DNA of 64,000 bases, from assembly GCA_950097015.1 (NCBI GenBank), contig CATNEN010000001.1:12298001-12362000 (forward strand), given 5' to 3'. This stretch comes from Macrostomum hystrix. Lineage: Eukaryota; Platyhelminthes; Macrostomidae. The notes under the pieces were generated by a model. That model was not told the DNA's origin and searched no databases. It was given only the letters and a program-made list of their open reading frames with translations. The position numbers and the translations under genes were made by a program. Below are positions 1-11,164 of the stretch, piece by piece; position 1 is the stretch's first letter, and each line of letters opens with the position of its first letter.

Positions 1-3000
1 GACCTGAGGAACTCAAGGATTGAGGCTAGCTGACCTGAGGAACTCAAGGATTGAGGCTAGCTGACCTGAGGAACTCAAGGATTGAGGCTAGCTGACCTGA
101 GGAACTCAAGGATTGAGGCTAGCTGACCTGAGGAACTCAAGGATTGTTGCTAGCTGACTTGAGGAACTGAAGGATTGAGACTAGCTGACTTGAGGAACTC
201 AAGGATTGAGACTAGCTGACTTGAGGAACTCAAGGATTGAGACTAGCTGACTTGAGGAACTCAAGGATTGAGACTAGCTGACTTGAGAAACTGAAGGATT
301 GAGACTAGCTGACCTGAGGAACTCAAGGATTGAGACTAGCTGACTTGAGAAACTGAAGGATTGATGCTAGCTGACTTGAGGAACTGAAGGATTGAGACTA
401 GCTGACCTGAGGAACTGAAGGATTGAGGCTAGCTGACCTGAGGAACTGAAGGATTGAGGCTAGCTGACCTGAGGAACTGAAGGATTGAGACTAGCTGACC
501 TGAGGAACTGAAGGATTGATGCTAGCTGACCTGAGGAACTGAAGGATTGAGACTAGCTGACCTGAGGAACTGAAGGATTGAGACTAGCTGACCTGAGGAA
601 CTGAAGGATTGAGACTAGCTGACCTGAGGAACTGAAGGATTGAGACTAGCTGACCTGAGGAACTGAAGGATTGAGGCTAGCTGACCTGAGGAACTGAAGG
701 ATTGAGACTAGCTGACCTGAGGAACTGAAGGATTGATGCTAGCTGACCTGAGGAACTGAAGGATTGAGACTAGCTGACCTGAGGAACTGAAGGATTGAGA
801 CTAGCTGACCTGAGGAACTGAAGGATTGAGACTAGCTGACCTGAGGAACTGAAGGATTGAGACTAGCTGACCTGAGGAACTGAAGGATTGATGCTAGCTG
901 ACCTGAGGAACTGAAGGATTGAGACTAGCTGACCTGAGGAACTGAAGGATTGAGACTAGCTGACCTGAGGAACTGAAGGATTGAGACTAGCTGACCTGAG
1001 GAACTGAAGGATTGAGACTAGCTGACCTGAGGAACTGAAGGATTGAGACTAGCTGACCTGAGGAACTCAAGGATTGAGACTAGCTGACTTGAGGAACTGA
1101 AGGATTGAGACTAGCTGACCTGAGGAACTCAAGGATTGATGCTAGCTGACTTGAGGAACTGAAGGATTGAGACTAGCTGACCTGAGGAACTCAAGGATTG
1201 AGACTAGCTGACCTGAGGAACTCAAGGATTGAGGCTAGCTGACCTGAGGAACTCAAGGATTGAGGCTAGCTGACCTGAGGAACTCAAGGATTGAGGCTAG
1301 CTGACCTGAGGAACTCAAGGATTGAGGCTAGCTGACCTGAGGAACTCAAGGATTGAGGCTAGCTGACCTGAGGAACTCAAGGATTGATGCTAGCTGACTT
1401 GAGGAACTGAAGGATTGAGACTAGCTGACCTGAGGAACTCAAGGATTGAGACTAGCTGACTTGAAGAACTCAAGGATTGAGAGTAGCTGACTTGAGGAAC
1501 TCAAGGATTGAGACTAGCTGACTTGAGAAACTGAAGGATTGAGACTAGCTGACCTGAGGAACTCAAGGATTGAGACTAGCTGACTTGAGAAACTGAAGGA
1601 TTGATGCTAGCTGACTTGAGGAACTGAAGGATTGAGACTAGCTGACCTGAGGAACTGAAGGATTGAGGCTAGCTGACCTGAGGAACTGAAGGATTGAGGC
1701 TAGCTGACCTGAGGAACTCAAGGATTGAGGCTAGCTGACCTGAGGAACTGAAGGATTGAGGCTAGCTGACCTGAGGAACTCAAGGATTGAGACTAGCTGA
1801 CCTGAGGAACTGAAGGATTGAGGCTAGCTGACCTGAGGAACTCAAGGATTGAGACTAGCTGACCTGAGGAACTGAAGGATTGAGACTAGCTGACCTGAGG
1901 AACTGAAGGATTGAGACTAGCTGACCTGAGGAACTGAAGGATTGAGACTAGCTGACCTGAGGAACTGAAGGATTGAGACTAGCTGACCTGAGGAACTGAA
2001 GGATTGAGACTAGCTGACCTGAGGAACTGAAGGATTGAGACTAGCTGACCTGAGGAACTGAAGGATTGATGCTAGCTGACCTGAGGAACTGAAGGATTGA
2101 GACTAGCTGACCTGAGGAACTGAAGGATTGAGACTAGCTGACCTGAGGAACTGAAGGATTGAGACTAGCTGACCTGAGGAACTGAAGGATTGAGACTAGC
2201 TGACCTGAGGAACTGAAGGATTGAGACTAGCTGACCTGAGGAACTCAAGGATTGAGACTAGCTGACTTGAGGAACTGAAGGATTGAGACTAGCTGACCTG
2301 AGGAACTCAAGGATTGATGCTAGCTGACTTGAGGAACTGAAGGATTGAGACTAGCTGACCTGAGGAACTCAAGGATTGAGACTAGCTGACCTGAGGAACT
2401 CAAGGATTGAGGCTAGCTGACCTGAGGAACTCAAGGATTGAGGCTAGCTGACCTGAGGAACTCAAGGATTGAGGCTAGCTGACCTGAGGAACTCAAGGAT
2501 TGAGGCTAGCTGACCTGAGGAACTCAAGGATTGAGGCTAGCTGACCTGAGGAACTCAAGGATTGATGCTAGCTGACTTGAGGAACTGAAGGATTGAGACT
2601 AGCTGACCTGAGGAACTCAAGGATTGAGACTAGCTGACTTGAAGAACTCAAGGATTGAGACTAGCTGACCTGAGGAACTCAAGGATTGAGAGTAGCTGAC
2701 TTGAGGAACTCAAGGATTGAGACTAGCTGACTTGAGAAACTGAAGGATTGAGACTAGCTGACCTGAGGAACTCAAGGATTGAGACTAGCTGACTTGAGAA
2801 ACTGAAGGATTGATGCTAGCTGACTTGAGGAACTGAAGGATTGAGACTAGCTGACCTGAGGAACTGAAGGATTGAGGCTAGCTGACCTGAGGAACTGAAG
2901 GATTGAGGCTAGCTGACCTGAGGAACTCAAGGATTGAGGCTAGCTGACCTGAGGAACTGAAGGATTGAGGCTAGCTGACCTGAGGAACTCAAGGATTGAG

Positions 3001-3254
3001 ACTAGCTGACCTGAGGAACTGAAGGATTGAGGCTAGCTGACCTGAGGAACTCAAGGATTGAGACTAGCTGACCTGAGGAACTGAAGGATTGAGACTAGCT
3101 GACCTGAGGAACTGAAGGATTGAGACTAGCTGACCTGAGGAACTGAAGGATTGAGACTAGCTGACCTGAGGAACTGAAGGATTGAGACTAGCTGACCTGA
3201 GGAACTGAAGGATTGAGACTAGCTGACCTGAGGAACTGAAGGATTGAGACTAGC
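1..3254. repeat. 31-bp satellite array with higher-order structure
   Basis: About 105 head-to-tail copies of a 31-bp unit fill the start of the window. Each unit opens with GACCTGAGGAACT and closes with GGCTAGCT. Monomers differ at a few fixed positions (ACTC/ACTG, GAGG/GAGA/GATG, CCTG/CTTG). Rare variants recur at distances that are multiples of 31: a variant near 141 recurs at 1381 (40 units) and again near 2559 (38 units), and a GAGAAACTG..GATGC pair at 341 recurs at 1581 and 2790. This gives about three copies of a 1.2-kb higher-order repeat. The unit length is not a multiple of 3 and contains TGA and TAG, so it does not code. The array is cut by the window edge, so its true length is unknown. 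There are no spacers, so it is not CRISPR. Confidence 0.97.
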
Positions 3255-3257
3255 CAA

Positions 3258-3860
3258 GGTGCACCGCGGTCATCCACCTCGAGTGACAACATCCAGCATG
3301 TGCTCCACGATGATCGTGTGGAACTCTTAGCAACCCTGAGCCAGTTAGAGGACATGTTGGAGATACCAATGAAGAGCATTCATCGCTTCATCTCTGAGTC
3401 TCTGACCATCTTGACCATCTGCATATGGCACGAATTGTTGCACGATGGGTCCCTAAACGGCTGACTCCCATCCAGCTGCAGAAGGGGGTCCAGATGTGCC
3501 GCCACGTGACTGGTGATGAAATGTAGCTTCACTTTTAGGAACCGGAAAACCAAACAGGACAGCAGCGTCTGGAAGCGTAGCGTACTCGCCGGTCAAGGCT
3601 AATGCGGTGCAGTCAGCAGGTAAGCGCATGGCCACCTGTCTGGGACAGAGAAGGCATCTTGCTGATCGAGTGGCTACCTGAAGGCAGAACCATCAATGCC
3701 CAGTACTACTGTGAAATATTGGAACGGCTGCATGAGTAGAGCAAGAGTGAGCGCCGAGAAAGGATCACCAGGGGCATTGTGCTGCAGCAGGACAACGCCA
3801 GGCTGTATACCTGCAATGCAAGTATGGATGTCATCAGTACACTATTACTACTTTATTACT
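3258..3860 (+). pseudogene. Decayed mariner transposase, middle and catalytic part
   Basis: One plus-strand frame reads like a mariner transposase from the end of the N-terminal region into the catalytic core. Recognisable pieces are NIQHVLHDDR, an HTH-like stretch, ARIVARWVPKRLTP, TGDE (position of the first catalytic Asp), WDREGILLIEWLPEGRTIN, YYCEILERLHE and LQQDNARLYTC (second Asp, near 3790). Several stop codons interrupt the frame and the third acidic residue is not visible, so the enzyme is dead. Homology begins within a few bases of the satellite edge at 3254, so the array either expanded up to or replaced the 5' half. A more diverged relative lies at 10909-13125. Confidence 0.82.
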
Positions 3861-4262
3861 TTACTACTGTATTACTTTAATGAGTGCGAACTGCGAATCC
3901 ATTCAAACACTGTCTCTTAATTTTTGATGAATGATTATGATGTCAAATTCTGTGACTTTTCGTCAGAACTCCGAGTCCACACTCCAGACAACCTAAAGGA
4001 AGCTTGAAAACATATATGCTTTGCAAAAGCGATGTCCTCGACTCTGGAAAATTTCTGCAAAAAAGACATTCTAATTCTAAGAAAATATTTACGAACTGGC
4101 CAGTTGTCAATTTACGTTAAACCCGAAAGTAGACTTCTTGACTAGTGTTTATAGTACATAATATATCAAAACGGCATCAGATTTTATGTGCTTCTTGGAA
4201 GAAAAACAACATTAAGCGTAAGTTTTCCATAAAAAAGGCAAATCCAGAGCTTCAAAATCAGT
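3861..4262. other. AT-rich stretch, nothing recognised
   Basis: AT-rich sequence between the mariner relic and gypsy element A. The first part may be the decayed mariner 3' region. No supported gene, repeat or RNA. Confidence 0.5.
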
Positions 4263-4391
4263 TGTAAGACCGTGGGTTGAGTTGTAGAACATAACAAAAC
4301 ACGCCAGGAGCCCTCACTGGCTCACGCCAATATATTTAACGGCAAAGTTGGGGTGGGTGCAACCACCCTAAGCGGCGGCCGACGGTCTGCA
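4263..4391 (-). repeat. Element A 3' LTR (probable)
   Basis: Shares a stretch of about 110 bp with 7397-7517, starting TGTAAGACC and including a TTAACGGCAAAGTTGGGG core. It is the 3' LTR because it follows the integrase C-terminal sequence, whose frame runs into it. The inner end (about 4370-4391) is diverged and only approximate. Confidence 0.6.
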
Positions 4392-5690
4392 GCGGCTGAA
4401 AGCTCCAGTGACGCCCGCCGCTGCACGAAGCGCTTGAGGCGGTCGTGGTGCACCACCAGCCGGCGCCTGCGGCCAGTCTCGTCCTGGATACGGTAATTGA
4501 CTTCACCCAGGCGCCTCAGGACTCGGTACGGCCCCTTCCACTTCGCGCTGAGGCACCGTGTCTGGCCGCGATTGATGACAGAGTTGCGCAGCATCACTAG
4601 CTGGCACTGTTCGAACGGCACGAAGCGGCCCTTTGATGTCGATCTGCACCAGCTGCCACGGAGCCGTCGGCTGGCACGTCGACTGCAGCGGCGATTTCTG
4701 CGGCTTGGTTGGACTCTTCTTGGCCAGGCAGACCGCGCAGCTGGCCACCCAGTTCTCGACGTCCCATCGCAGACCAGGCCACCAGCAGCGCTCAGACAGT
4801 CTCGCTCCGGTCCTGTCGCCGCCGAGGTGTCTGCTCTGGTCGCACGAGTGTGCCTGCTGCAGGAAATATGGCCGCAGGTGACCGGGAATGACTGGCCGGC
4901 CACCCACCAGCAGGACACCCGCCGAGCTCACCGAGGCCCCGTCCAGCAGCTCGCGAACCTGCGCCGCCCATGAATCGGACAGGCTGTCGACCCCTTCGGT
5001 GAGCGCCTGGAATGCATTGCTCAGCCATTGCTCCTCGTGTAGGCTGCTGTAGTCCCACCGAGGCTGCAACGCGCCGAACGCGCTCTTGGCCTTGTGCAGC
5101 TTGAGTCCCGCGTCTCGCAACCGCTTGAAAACTTCCTCCAGCCTCTCTAAGTGGTCGTCGAACGTACTGCTGAAGACAATGACGTCGTCGATGTAAGTCA
5201 GCACGGACTCCCAGGACAGGCCGGACATCACAAGCTCCATGAGCCGCTGGAACGTCGCCGGGGCGTTGCACATACCGAAGCCCATCTTGCAGAATTGCAT
5301 CAGGCCGCGCGTCGAATAGAAGGCCGTCTTGTGCCGGTCCTCCTCCGCCACCTCCACCTGGTGGTAGCCCTGCCGGCAGTCGATGGTGAAGAACCAGGAG
5401 CATCCGACAAGCGCATCCATGGCCTGCTGCAGGTGCGGTAGCGGGAACGCGTCCCTGACGGTGCAGGCGTTGAGCTGCCGCCAGTCCGTGCACAGTCTGA
5501 TGTCGCCGTTTTTCTTGCAGACTACCAGCAGGTTGCTGGCCCATGGCGATGTCGACGGCTCGATGATGCCGCTGTCCAGCATCTGGCCGATCTTCTTGTC
5601 CACCTGGCATCGCACAGACAGTGGCAGCCTGCGCTGGACCTGCCGGTGTGGCCGCGCTCCGGGTACCAGCTCGATCTGGTGTTGCAGCAA
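4322..5690 (-). pseudogene. Element A pol: RT, integrase zinc finger and C-terminal domain, core deleted
   Basis: The frame 4503-5690 contains a gypsy reverse transcriptase: KNGDIRLCTDWRQLNA, YHQVEVAEEDRHKTAF, and the catalytic box LTYIDDVIVFSS. Soon after the RT palm it jumps, without a thumb or RNase H, to an H2C2 integrase zinc finger (HLGG..CAVCLAKK) and the first residues of the integrase core (WQLVQIDIKGPL). The rest of the core, with its catalytic acidic residues, is missing. The C-terminal GPY-like module (KWKGPYRVLRRLGEVNYRI) continues in another frame, 4322-4918, up to the LTR. The structure indicates two internal deletions plus a frame change. It cannot encode a working Pol. Confidence 0.85.
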
Positions 5691-6693
5691 CGCCGTCGTG
5701 CCCAGGTCGTACTCGTGCCTTGCGAACAGGTCCTCGTTGCGCTCCAGCAGCTGTCGCAGCCTCGCAGCATCCCGTTCGGGCAGCTCCGCGTTGATGTTTC
5801 ATCCGATGGGGGTCTCCTGGGCCGCCTCCTGGCGACCGTCCTCGTCTGTCATCGCGCCTTCGAACGTGCCGACCGCCTTGTTGGCGTACAGCAGCACGGG
5901 CTCCTCTGCCAGGTTGCACATTTTCACCGGGATGCGGCAGCCATCTGAGACCGCCAGCACGCGGGCCGGCAGGATGGCGGTGGACTTCACGAAGTCCTCA
6001 GACGGCTCGAAGACTCCCTGCTCGCCGCTGGAATCCACCTTGAGCCACACCAGCTTCTCGCTGCGGGCGGGCAGCTCCGTAGTTGCCGCCACACGCGCCA
6101 CCAGGACACTCGGTACCAGGCGACAGTCTGCTCGAGCCGGCTCGCTGCTGAAAGGCACAGTTGTACTATCAAACTTACCGACGCCTTTAATGTCGATGGT
6201 CATCGCCTGCGACACCTCGCTGATGAAGTCCATACCGATGATCAGGCCGGGCTGAATGCCGTCCACGACTGTGAGGCGATGGCGCACGCGGATGGTCTTG
6301 CCGATCGAAACATCCGCTGCTGACAGGCCAAGGCAGCGCAGCCGGGATCCGTCGAGCGTCGACAGCAGTCGGCAGCGCATCGATGTCGGTGCAGTCGATC
6401 TTGCACGGCAATCTGTCGAACAGCGACTTGTCCATCAACGAAACTTGCGCGCCGGTGTCGAGCAGAGAGGGCGCTGACACGCTGCCAAAGTGCACCTTCA
6501 CGAAGACTGAAGGCGCTGATCTAAGGGCCCCCTCTGAGCGGGTCGTGCTGGCCCCAGGCTGCCGACCCTCAGAAGTTTCCCTGCGGCTGTCCAGTTGGTG
6601 CTGGCCCCAGGTCAGGCACATGTCAGGCACACCGCGGCGGAGTGACCTTTGCCTGAGCACCGGCTGCAGCGGCTGCCGGTCGCTTTTGGGCAC
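5691..6693 (-). pseudogene. Element A protease and linker, broken
   Basis: The frame 6187-6693 contains an aspartic protease start with the active-site triad in LLDTGAQVSLMD. The rest of the protease (LIIGMDFISEV, the flap and second-half region) and the linker to RT are in the frame 5799-6380, so a frame change splits the protease near 6380-6400. The 5799-6380 frame is the same as that of RT and is separated from it only by one TGA at 5799-5801. Retroelement proteases release the mature proteins from the Gag-Pol precursor; this copy cannot. Confidence 0.78.
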
Positions 6694-7379
6694 CGCCTAG
6701 CGATGTGACCCAGCTCGCCGCAGCTGAAGCACTTAATAGGTCCCTTCTGACGCCTGTCTCTTCCGGGTGGTCCCGCTCGCACGCTGGCTTTCAGCTGCTG
6801 CATCTGCTGCTCCAGCTGGCTCAGCAGTCTGTCTTCCACTGACACCGCAGCTGATGAGGCTGTAGTCGCGTGGCTCACCAGCTCAAGCCGCGCAGCTCTG
6901 TCAACGATGGCGGCCAGCGAACACGAGTCCACGTCCTGGTCCTTCAACAGCGCATCTCGCACGGCAGATGGCAGGAGGCGCATCAGGCGAAACTTTACGA
7001 CCTTTTCCCGAGCCGCCACGGAGTCGTCCGGGCGGGCCCGAAGGTGGAGAAGCTTCAGGCTGTAGGCCAGCTCCCTCAGCGACTCGTTAAGGCTGTCGCT
7101 TACGCTCTTCAAAGTCCTCGCTGATGAGAAATCCATTGCTCTGTAGCAGCTTAGACTGTTGCCGAAGCACTCGATCAGCTTCTCCTTCAGCTTTTCATAG
7201 CTGGCTGACACGTCTTCCGGCTGCTCCCAGACGAAGATTTGTGCTTCTCCTGTCACCATGCCAGCAGTCTCAGCTTCCTGTCACCAGAAGTCCTCAAACG
7301 TGCTGAGCCACGTTCTCACGTTGGAGTCGCCGCTAAACTTTGAAGGCAATAGACTGGCTTGCTCTGATTTGGCCATAGT
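6612..7379 (-). pseudogene. Element A gag with one in-frame TGA
   Basis: Gag opens at an ATG at 7377-7379, just inside the 5' LTR (MAKSEQASLLPSKFSGD..). It runs through WLSTFEDFW to a TGA at 7281-7283, and the same frame then continues to 6612. The downstream part has the typical gag helical region (FVWEQPEDVSASYEKLKEKL, RELAYSLKLLHLRARPDDS) and a CCHC zinc knuckle CFSCGELGHIARRC that would bind RNA in the particle. The single nonsense codon is the only break seen in gag. The TGA is read as decay and not as recoding, because other breaks occur in this element. Confidence 0.8.
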
Positions 7380-7396
7380 GAGACCGCTGCCACCAG

Positions 7397-7517
7397 TGTA
7401 AGACCATGGGTTAAGTTGTAGAACATAACAAAACACACCAGGAGCCCTCACTGGCTCACGCCAATATATTTAACGGCAAAGTTGGGGTGGGTGCACCCTA
7501 AGCAAACGCACGCTGCA
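7397..7517 (-). repeat. Element A 5' LTR (probable)
   Basis: Direct-repeat partner of 4263-4391. On the minus strand it ends in TACA and is followed by a primer-binding-like sequence, then by the gag ATG at 7377 only about 20 bases inside. The outer end is approximate, because a hAT-like terminus starts at about 7521. Confidence 0.6.
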
Positions 7518-7520
7518 GCG

Positions 7521-7615
7521 GTAGGGATGCCAAAAACCGTGCTCTTTTGAGAACCGGTTAACCGGTTTTAAAAACCGTATTTTTCAGGAAACCGGTTTTT
7601 AAAAACCGGTTTGTG
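7521..7615 (-). repeat. Probable hAT terminal/subterminal region with ACCGGTT palindromes
   Basis: Begins TAGGGATGCC, as many hAT terminal inverted repeats do, followed by four closely spaced copies of the palindrome AACCGGTT or half-palindromes. It lies 3' of the hAT ORF at 8404-9621, the expected position for its downstream end. The matching upstream terminus was not found. Subterminal repeats of this type are usually transposase binding sites; that role is inferred here. Confidence 0.45.
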
Positions 7616-8403
7616 CGTCAATTTCGTAAACAAATAACAAATGAACTTGCGGCTTTAAAATGCATGCTAGATACCTCTTTTACATATTTGTCATTTGTTT
7701 CCCCCTGCTTTGTTTGACCCTTGAAGGCTTTGACTTGCTGTTGCTGTTTAATATTATAATTTGCGAAGCATAATACTATTGAATAAATTAATAAGTTATA
7801 ATAAACACGAGGCACGAATCTGACTAATAATGTCAGTGACGTGCTTTATTGTCATTTCATTCTCTTAATTCGTTGGCAACTTGGCAATTGGCATCAGCCA
7901 GCATTCTCACATTTCAGACAGTCATGTTTTTTTCTTCAAAAATTATTCGGCATTTGGCATTGGAATTGGCGCAAGCAAACAAAAAACAAGATAAAGAAAA
8001 AGACCAGACACAGACACAAAGACAATTTTGTCGTAAAAAATTGCGCAACAAACCCTGCAGGCTTCAAGCTACAAACTAGTTTCTACTCTACTCGAACTCG
8101 AAGTGCATGTGTATAGGAGTTTAGCTACTTCCATATCTTCTACTCTACTCTATCATTTTTCCACACTATTCCACTCAACTTATCTCATCTGCTGTCATTA
8201 TCCTGCTCAATCTAAATGTATCTCTTCTTATTGTCAACTTCTCAAAACTCTTTCACTCTTCAGTCTTTTCTTAGTAATCCAACTCTAATATGGTCATGTG
8301 ACTCATGTCCTATTCTAGGACAATTGACTTTTAACTTAATTTCACTTCCATAAGTCCTTGAAATGTTTGACAATACAGGGAGGGAAATGTGAATGCAATG
8401 CAA
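7616..8403. other. AT-rich non-coding stretch between hAT end and hAT ORF
   Basis: No gene supported. Short ORFs here have no recognisable content. It is most likely the 3' untranslated part of the hAT element. Confidence 0.4.
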
Positions 8404-9621
8404 TCATGTGTCCCTTTCACGCTTTAAAAAGTAATGGCGGAGCATGACGAGCCTTGACAGTGTAGTGTCAGTCAGTCGAGATCGCACTTTCGACAGGAAA
8501 GATCCACTTGCAGAAAACGCACGTTCAGCCTCGACACTTGTAGGTGGAATTAGCTGAAGTCCTTGGTATAGTTGCGTGAGCAAAGTGCCTCGTTGCTGTG
8601 CAATACGGAGGAACTCAATCTCGCGGCCAATTCGACTTTCTAGTGTCATGCTTTGGTTTCGATTTCGAGGCTGCTCATTCTTCTGTTGCAAAAATAACTT
8701 CAGCTGGTCTTCTAGGCCTATGCAGACCTCTTGCTGATTTGCCCGATTGCTGTCGATTGCTTCAGCTGGTCTTGAACACGCAGCTACTGGTGCTGGTAAA
8801 GATGATGCTGCCAACTCCTCCGAGCGTGTTGACAATTCCAGATTCATGTTAAGACCTGCTGCAGCTGCTCCACTTTCACTAGCAGTTTGATCGGCATTGT
8901 CCTCAGGCTGTGCACACAGTTCTAGTTTCTTGGCGAGAGCAATTAAAGTATACTTAACGGCATTGAGCTCAGATTTTGAGTCAGTAGCTCCATATTGGAA
9001 GAGAAACTTGGCTGCAGTGACTATGGGTCCGCTGCGCTCTTGAATACGCAGCTTAAGTGAGCTGGAAAGATCCTGTGCAGGGTCACTTTCTTGGCTTGAC
9101 AGCTTCAGTATGGCGAACTCTACTGCATTGATTGCAGTGACGATTGTGCAATCACGCTGGCATAGTGTCTTCACAATTAGCTCTACAGGTTTGAGGGCCT
9201 GGTTGATTTCATTCAAGCGTGCAATGTCTTGGCGATCCAATGGGAATTCGAGATCAAGTTGCAAGAGTGCTCGCTGTATGGGCTTCAAAAGCAGCAAGAA
9301 GCGATCCACCATACTCAGCAAGGAATTCCACCGAGTCCGACAATCAAGGATGAGACTAAGCTCAGATCCATGACTTGCCTTCACAAATGACTGAAGTGTG
9401 TCATTGCGCACAGGTTTTCCGCGAAAACACTTGACAACATCGCGAACTTTGACAATGAGTTCTTGAATAGTAGGATTCAGTTGCATAGCATTGCCATCAG
9501 TTCCTTCATCAGACAAGTCCCACAGCATGGCCACTTCAGCATCATCACATGCATCAGCTTCGACATCAGAAACAGAAACAGTAGATGTAACTGCGGTAGC
9601 AAGTGCAGCGCTTAACCCCAC
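8404..9621 (-). pseudogene. hAT transposase, C-terminal two thirds
   Basis: An uninterrupted 405-residue frame. The RNase-H-fold part is recognisable by DCRTRWNSLLSMVDRFL, and the C-terminal hAT dimerisation region by PPTSVEAERAFSASGSF followed by SKVRSRLTDTTLSRLVML. These are standard landmarks of hAT transposases, which cut and paste with 8-bp TSDs. The N-terminal BED zinc finger and first catalytic region are not in this ORF, and its first residues (MGLSAALATAV) look like readthrough from non-coding sequence. The copy is therefore either truncated or missing upstream exons that I cannot identify. The retained frame is intact, which suggests fairly recent activity. Confidence 0.82.
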
Positions 9622-10908
9622 CCCACATCAAACGAGCCGAACCAACAAGCCAGACTACACATTTTTTTCTGATCCCGGGATAGATAAAAATTGTAGAAAA
9701 CATAAACTGCTATTAAAAATTGCGAAAAAAAGACAATTTTCTGCAGCATAACTTTGGCGAATTATGGTCTTAAAGGTGGTAATTTTCACCTTTCTTCCAC
9801 TTTATTTTCGCACAGCTCACTAGATATAAGAGGTAGACACACAAGCTTGAGCTCAAATGTAGAGAATTTATTCAGATTTCTAATAAAACAAACATTTCGA
9901 AAATCTGTTGCACGATACAGAAGTTATCTGTGTTTTTCTCCCAGTAGAGCATCAAAATTTCCTATCTGCTTAGTGTATTTTTGGGCCAGTCAGTCAGCCC
10001 ATAACTGGTGGGTTTGGCGAGTGTCTCTCTACAGTTTCTAGATTCAGAGCTCCAGAGCCTAGCAGACACAAACAGCTGTACGCAGGGCACGGAATGGGGA
10101 AGAGAGCATTAAAGTATCGATTTTTATGTCACCCGTCTAGAGCGCTCGAGGTTTGGAGGCCTTTTCCAATGTACATTGGAGATATTGAAAATACGCTCTC
10201 GGGGCCGACAGGGCACTAAGCTAGTTGAAAGAAATAATTGGAGGCGAGTCCAGTTGGGCAGAACGCATGAGGTGGTGGGTCAGGCCTTCCCTTTTCCAAT
10301 CTTCATTTTCTTACCCTTCCGAAAGTCACAACCCCACCCTGCCTTCACCCCCATACCCAATTCAAAGCACAGCCTATAACAGACTAGGCTTGGCTGTCTA
10401 TTCTTGCTTGCTTGCTATTTCCATTTCTCTTAGGCATTTCGCAAGCTCTGTGTGCCCAGGCTTTGATTCCAGAATGTGTGCCTAGTATGTATGACCAGAA
10501 TTTGAACCTTTCTCATTTTAAAGCTCTTAGCTTTAAAACCAGGAAGTCTAAGCTCAGAGATTAGACAAGTGATTCTTATTTTTTCTTTTGTCTCGCTTAA
10601 AAACTGCTAAATCCATGCTAATTTAGCTGCGTTATAGTTTTAAGAAGATCCGAATTTAAGTAAGGTAAGTGATATGATATGAAGACCTTTCAGGTTAGAA
10701 ACTTCTTTGAAACTTTGCTCTATGCTGTAGAGTCTGTCATAGACTTTACAATAAATCTGTTCTGTTGATTTCCAGAGCTGCAGAACTGCAGGCCCTAGTT
10801 AGTGATAACCTTATATTTTGTAAGTTAGATTATGGCCTATTTAAAGGTGCTTTGTTCCTGAGTGTTGTTTGGCTTTTGGCCAGCACTAGCCATAGGCCTA
10901 GTAATACA
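9622..10908. other. Intergenic, nothing recognised
   Basis: Contains only short ORFs without recognisable motifs. No terminal inverted repeat for the hAT was found here. Confidence 0.4.
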
Positions 10909-11108
10909 AGGGGTATTCAAAAAGTTTTGTTGTTCAGGTACTTAGAGCAGCAATTTGGGGACAATATCACTTTATTTTTCAACATAGTCCCCTGGCAATT
11001 GATGCACTTCTGCCATTGGTCCTGCAGCTTCTAGATGCCACTAGTGTAGAACTTGGCTGGCTAGTCCTCCAGCCACTGGTTGGTGAGGGTGATTACCTTG
11101 TTCGACTA
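10909..11108 (-). pseudogene. Mariner transposase C-terminus and 3' end
   Basis: On the minus strand the translation reads LTNQWLED, PAKFYTSGI and KLQDQWQKCINCQG, the conserved end of mariner transposases, with a few stop codons. It is followed by a short 3' stretch ending in ACTTTTTGAATACCCC, a classic mariner terminal sequence at about 10909-10925. The catalytic centre is absent. The matching N-terminal piece is on the same strand at 12893-13125, so this is one element split apart. Confidence 0.75.
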
Positions 11109-11164
11109 GAATCGACTAGAAGAATAGGCCTATTTAGATTTAAAGATATAAAGAGACTTAAAGA

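Larger units (their letters stand above)
4263..7517 (-). mobile_element. Gypsy element A: short, internally deleted Ty3/gypsy retrotransposon
   Basis: A minus-strand element bounded by short direct terminal repeats (4263-4391 and 7397-7517). Read on the minus strand it runs 5' LTR, a primer-binding-like region next to the LTR (CTGGTGGCAGCGG), gag, protease, RT, integrase zinc finger and integrase C-terminus. Most of RNase H and the integrase core are missing, and gag and pol carry stop codons and frame changes. The order of domains (RT before integrase) places it in Ty3/gypsy. No clear TSD is seen at the ends I assign, so the exact termini are uncertain. Confidence 0.8.

Noticed and set aside
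1-3254. CRISPR-like array
   Set aside because: Repeats are contiguous with no spacers and the context is eukaryotic; it is a satellite.
3188-3379. 63-codon minus-strand ORF at the satellite edge
   Set aside because: It spans satellite monomers and antisense mariner sequence and has no features of its own.
5799-7283. TGA read as Trp or selenocysteine in gypsy A
   Set aside because: E2 gag and the hAT-like gene end on TGA in a normal way, and gypsy A has other frame breaks, so TGA is simply nonsense here.
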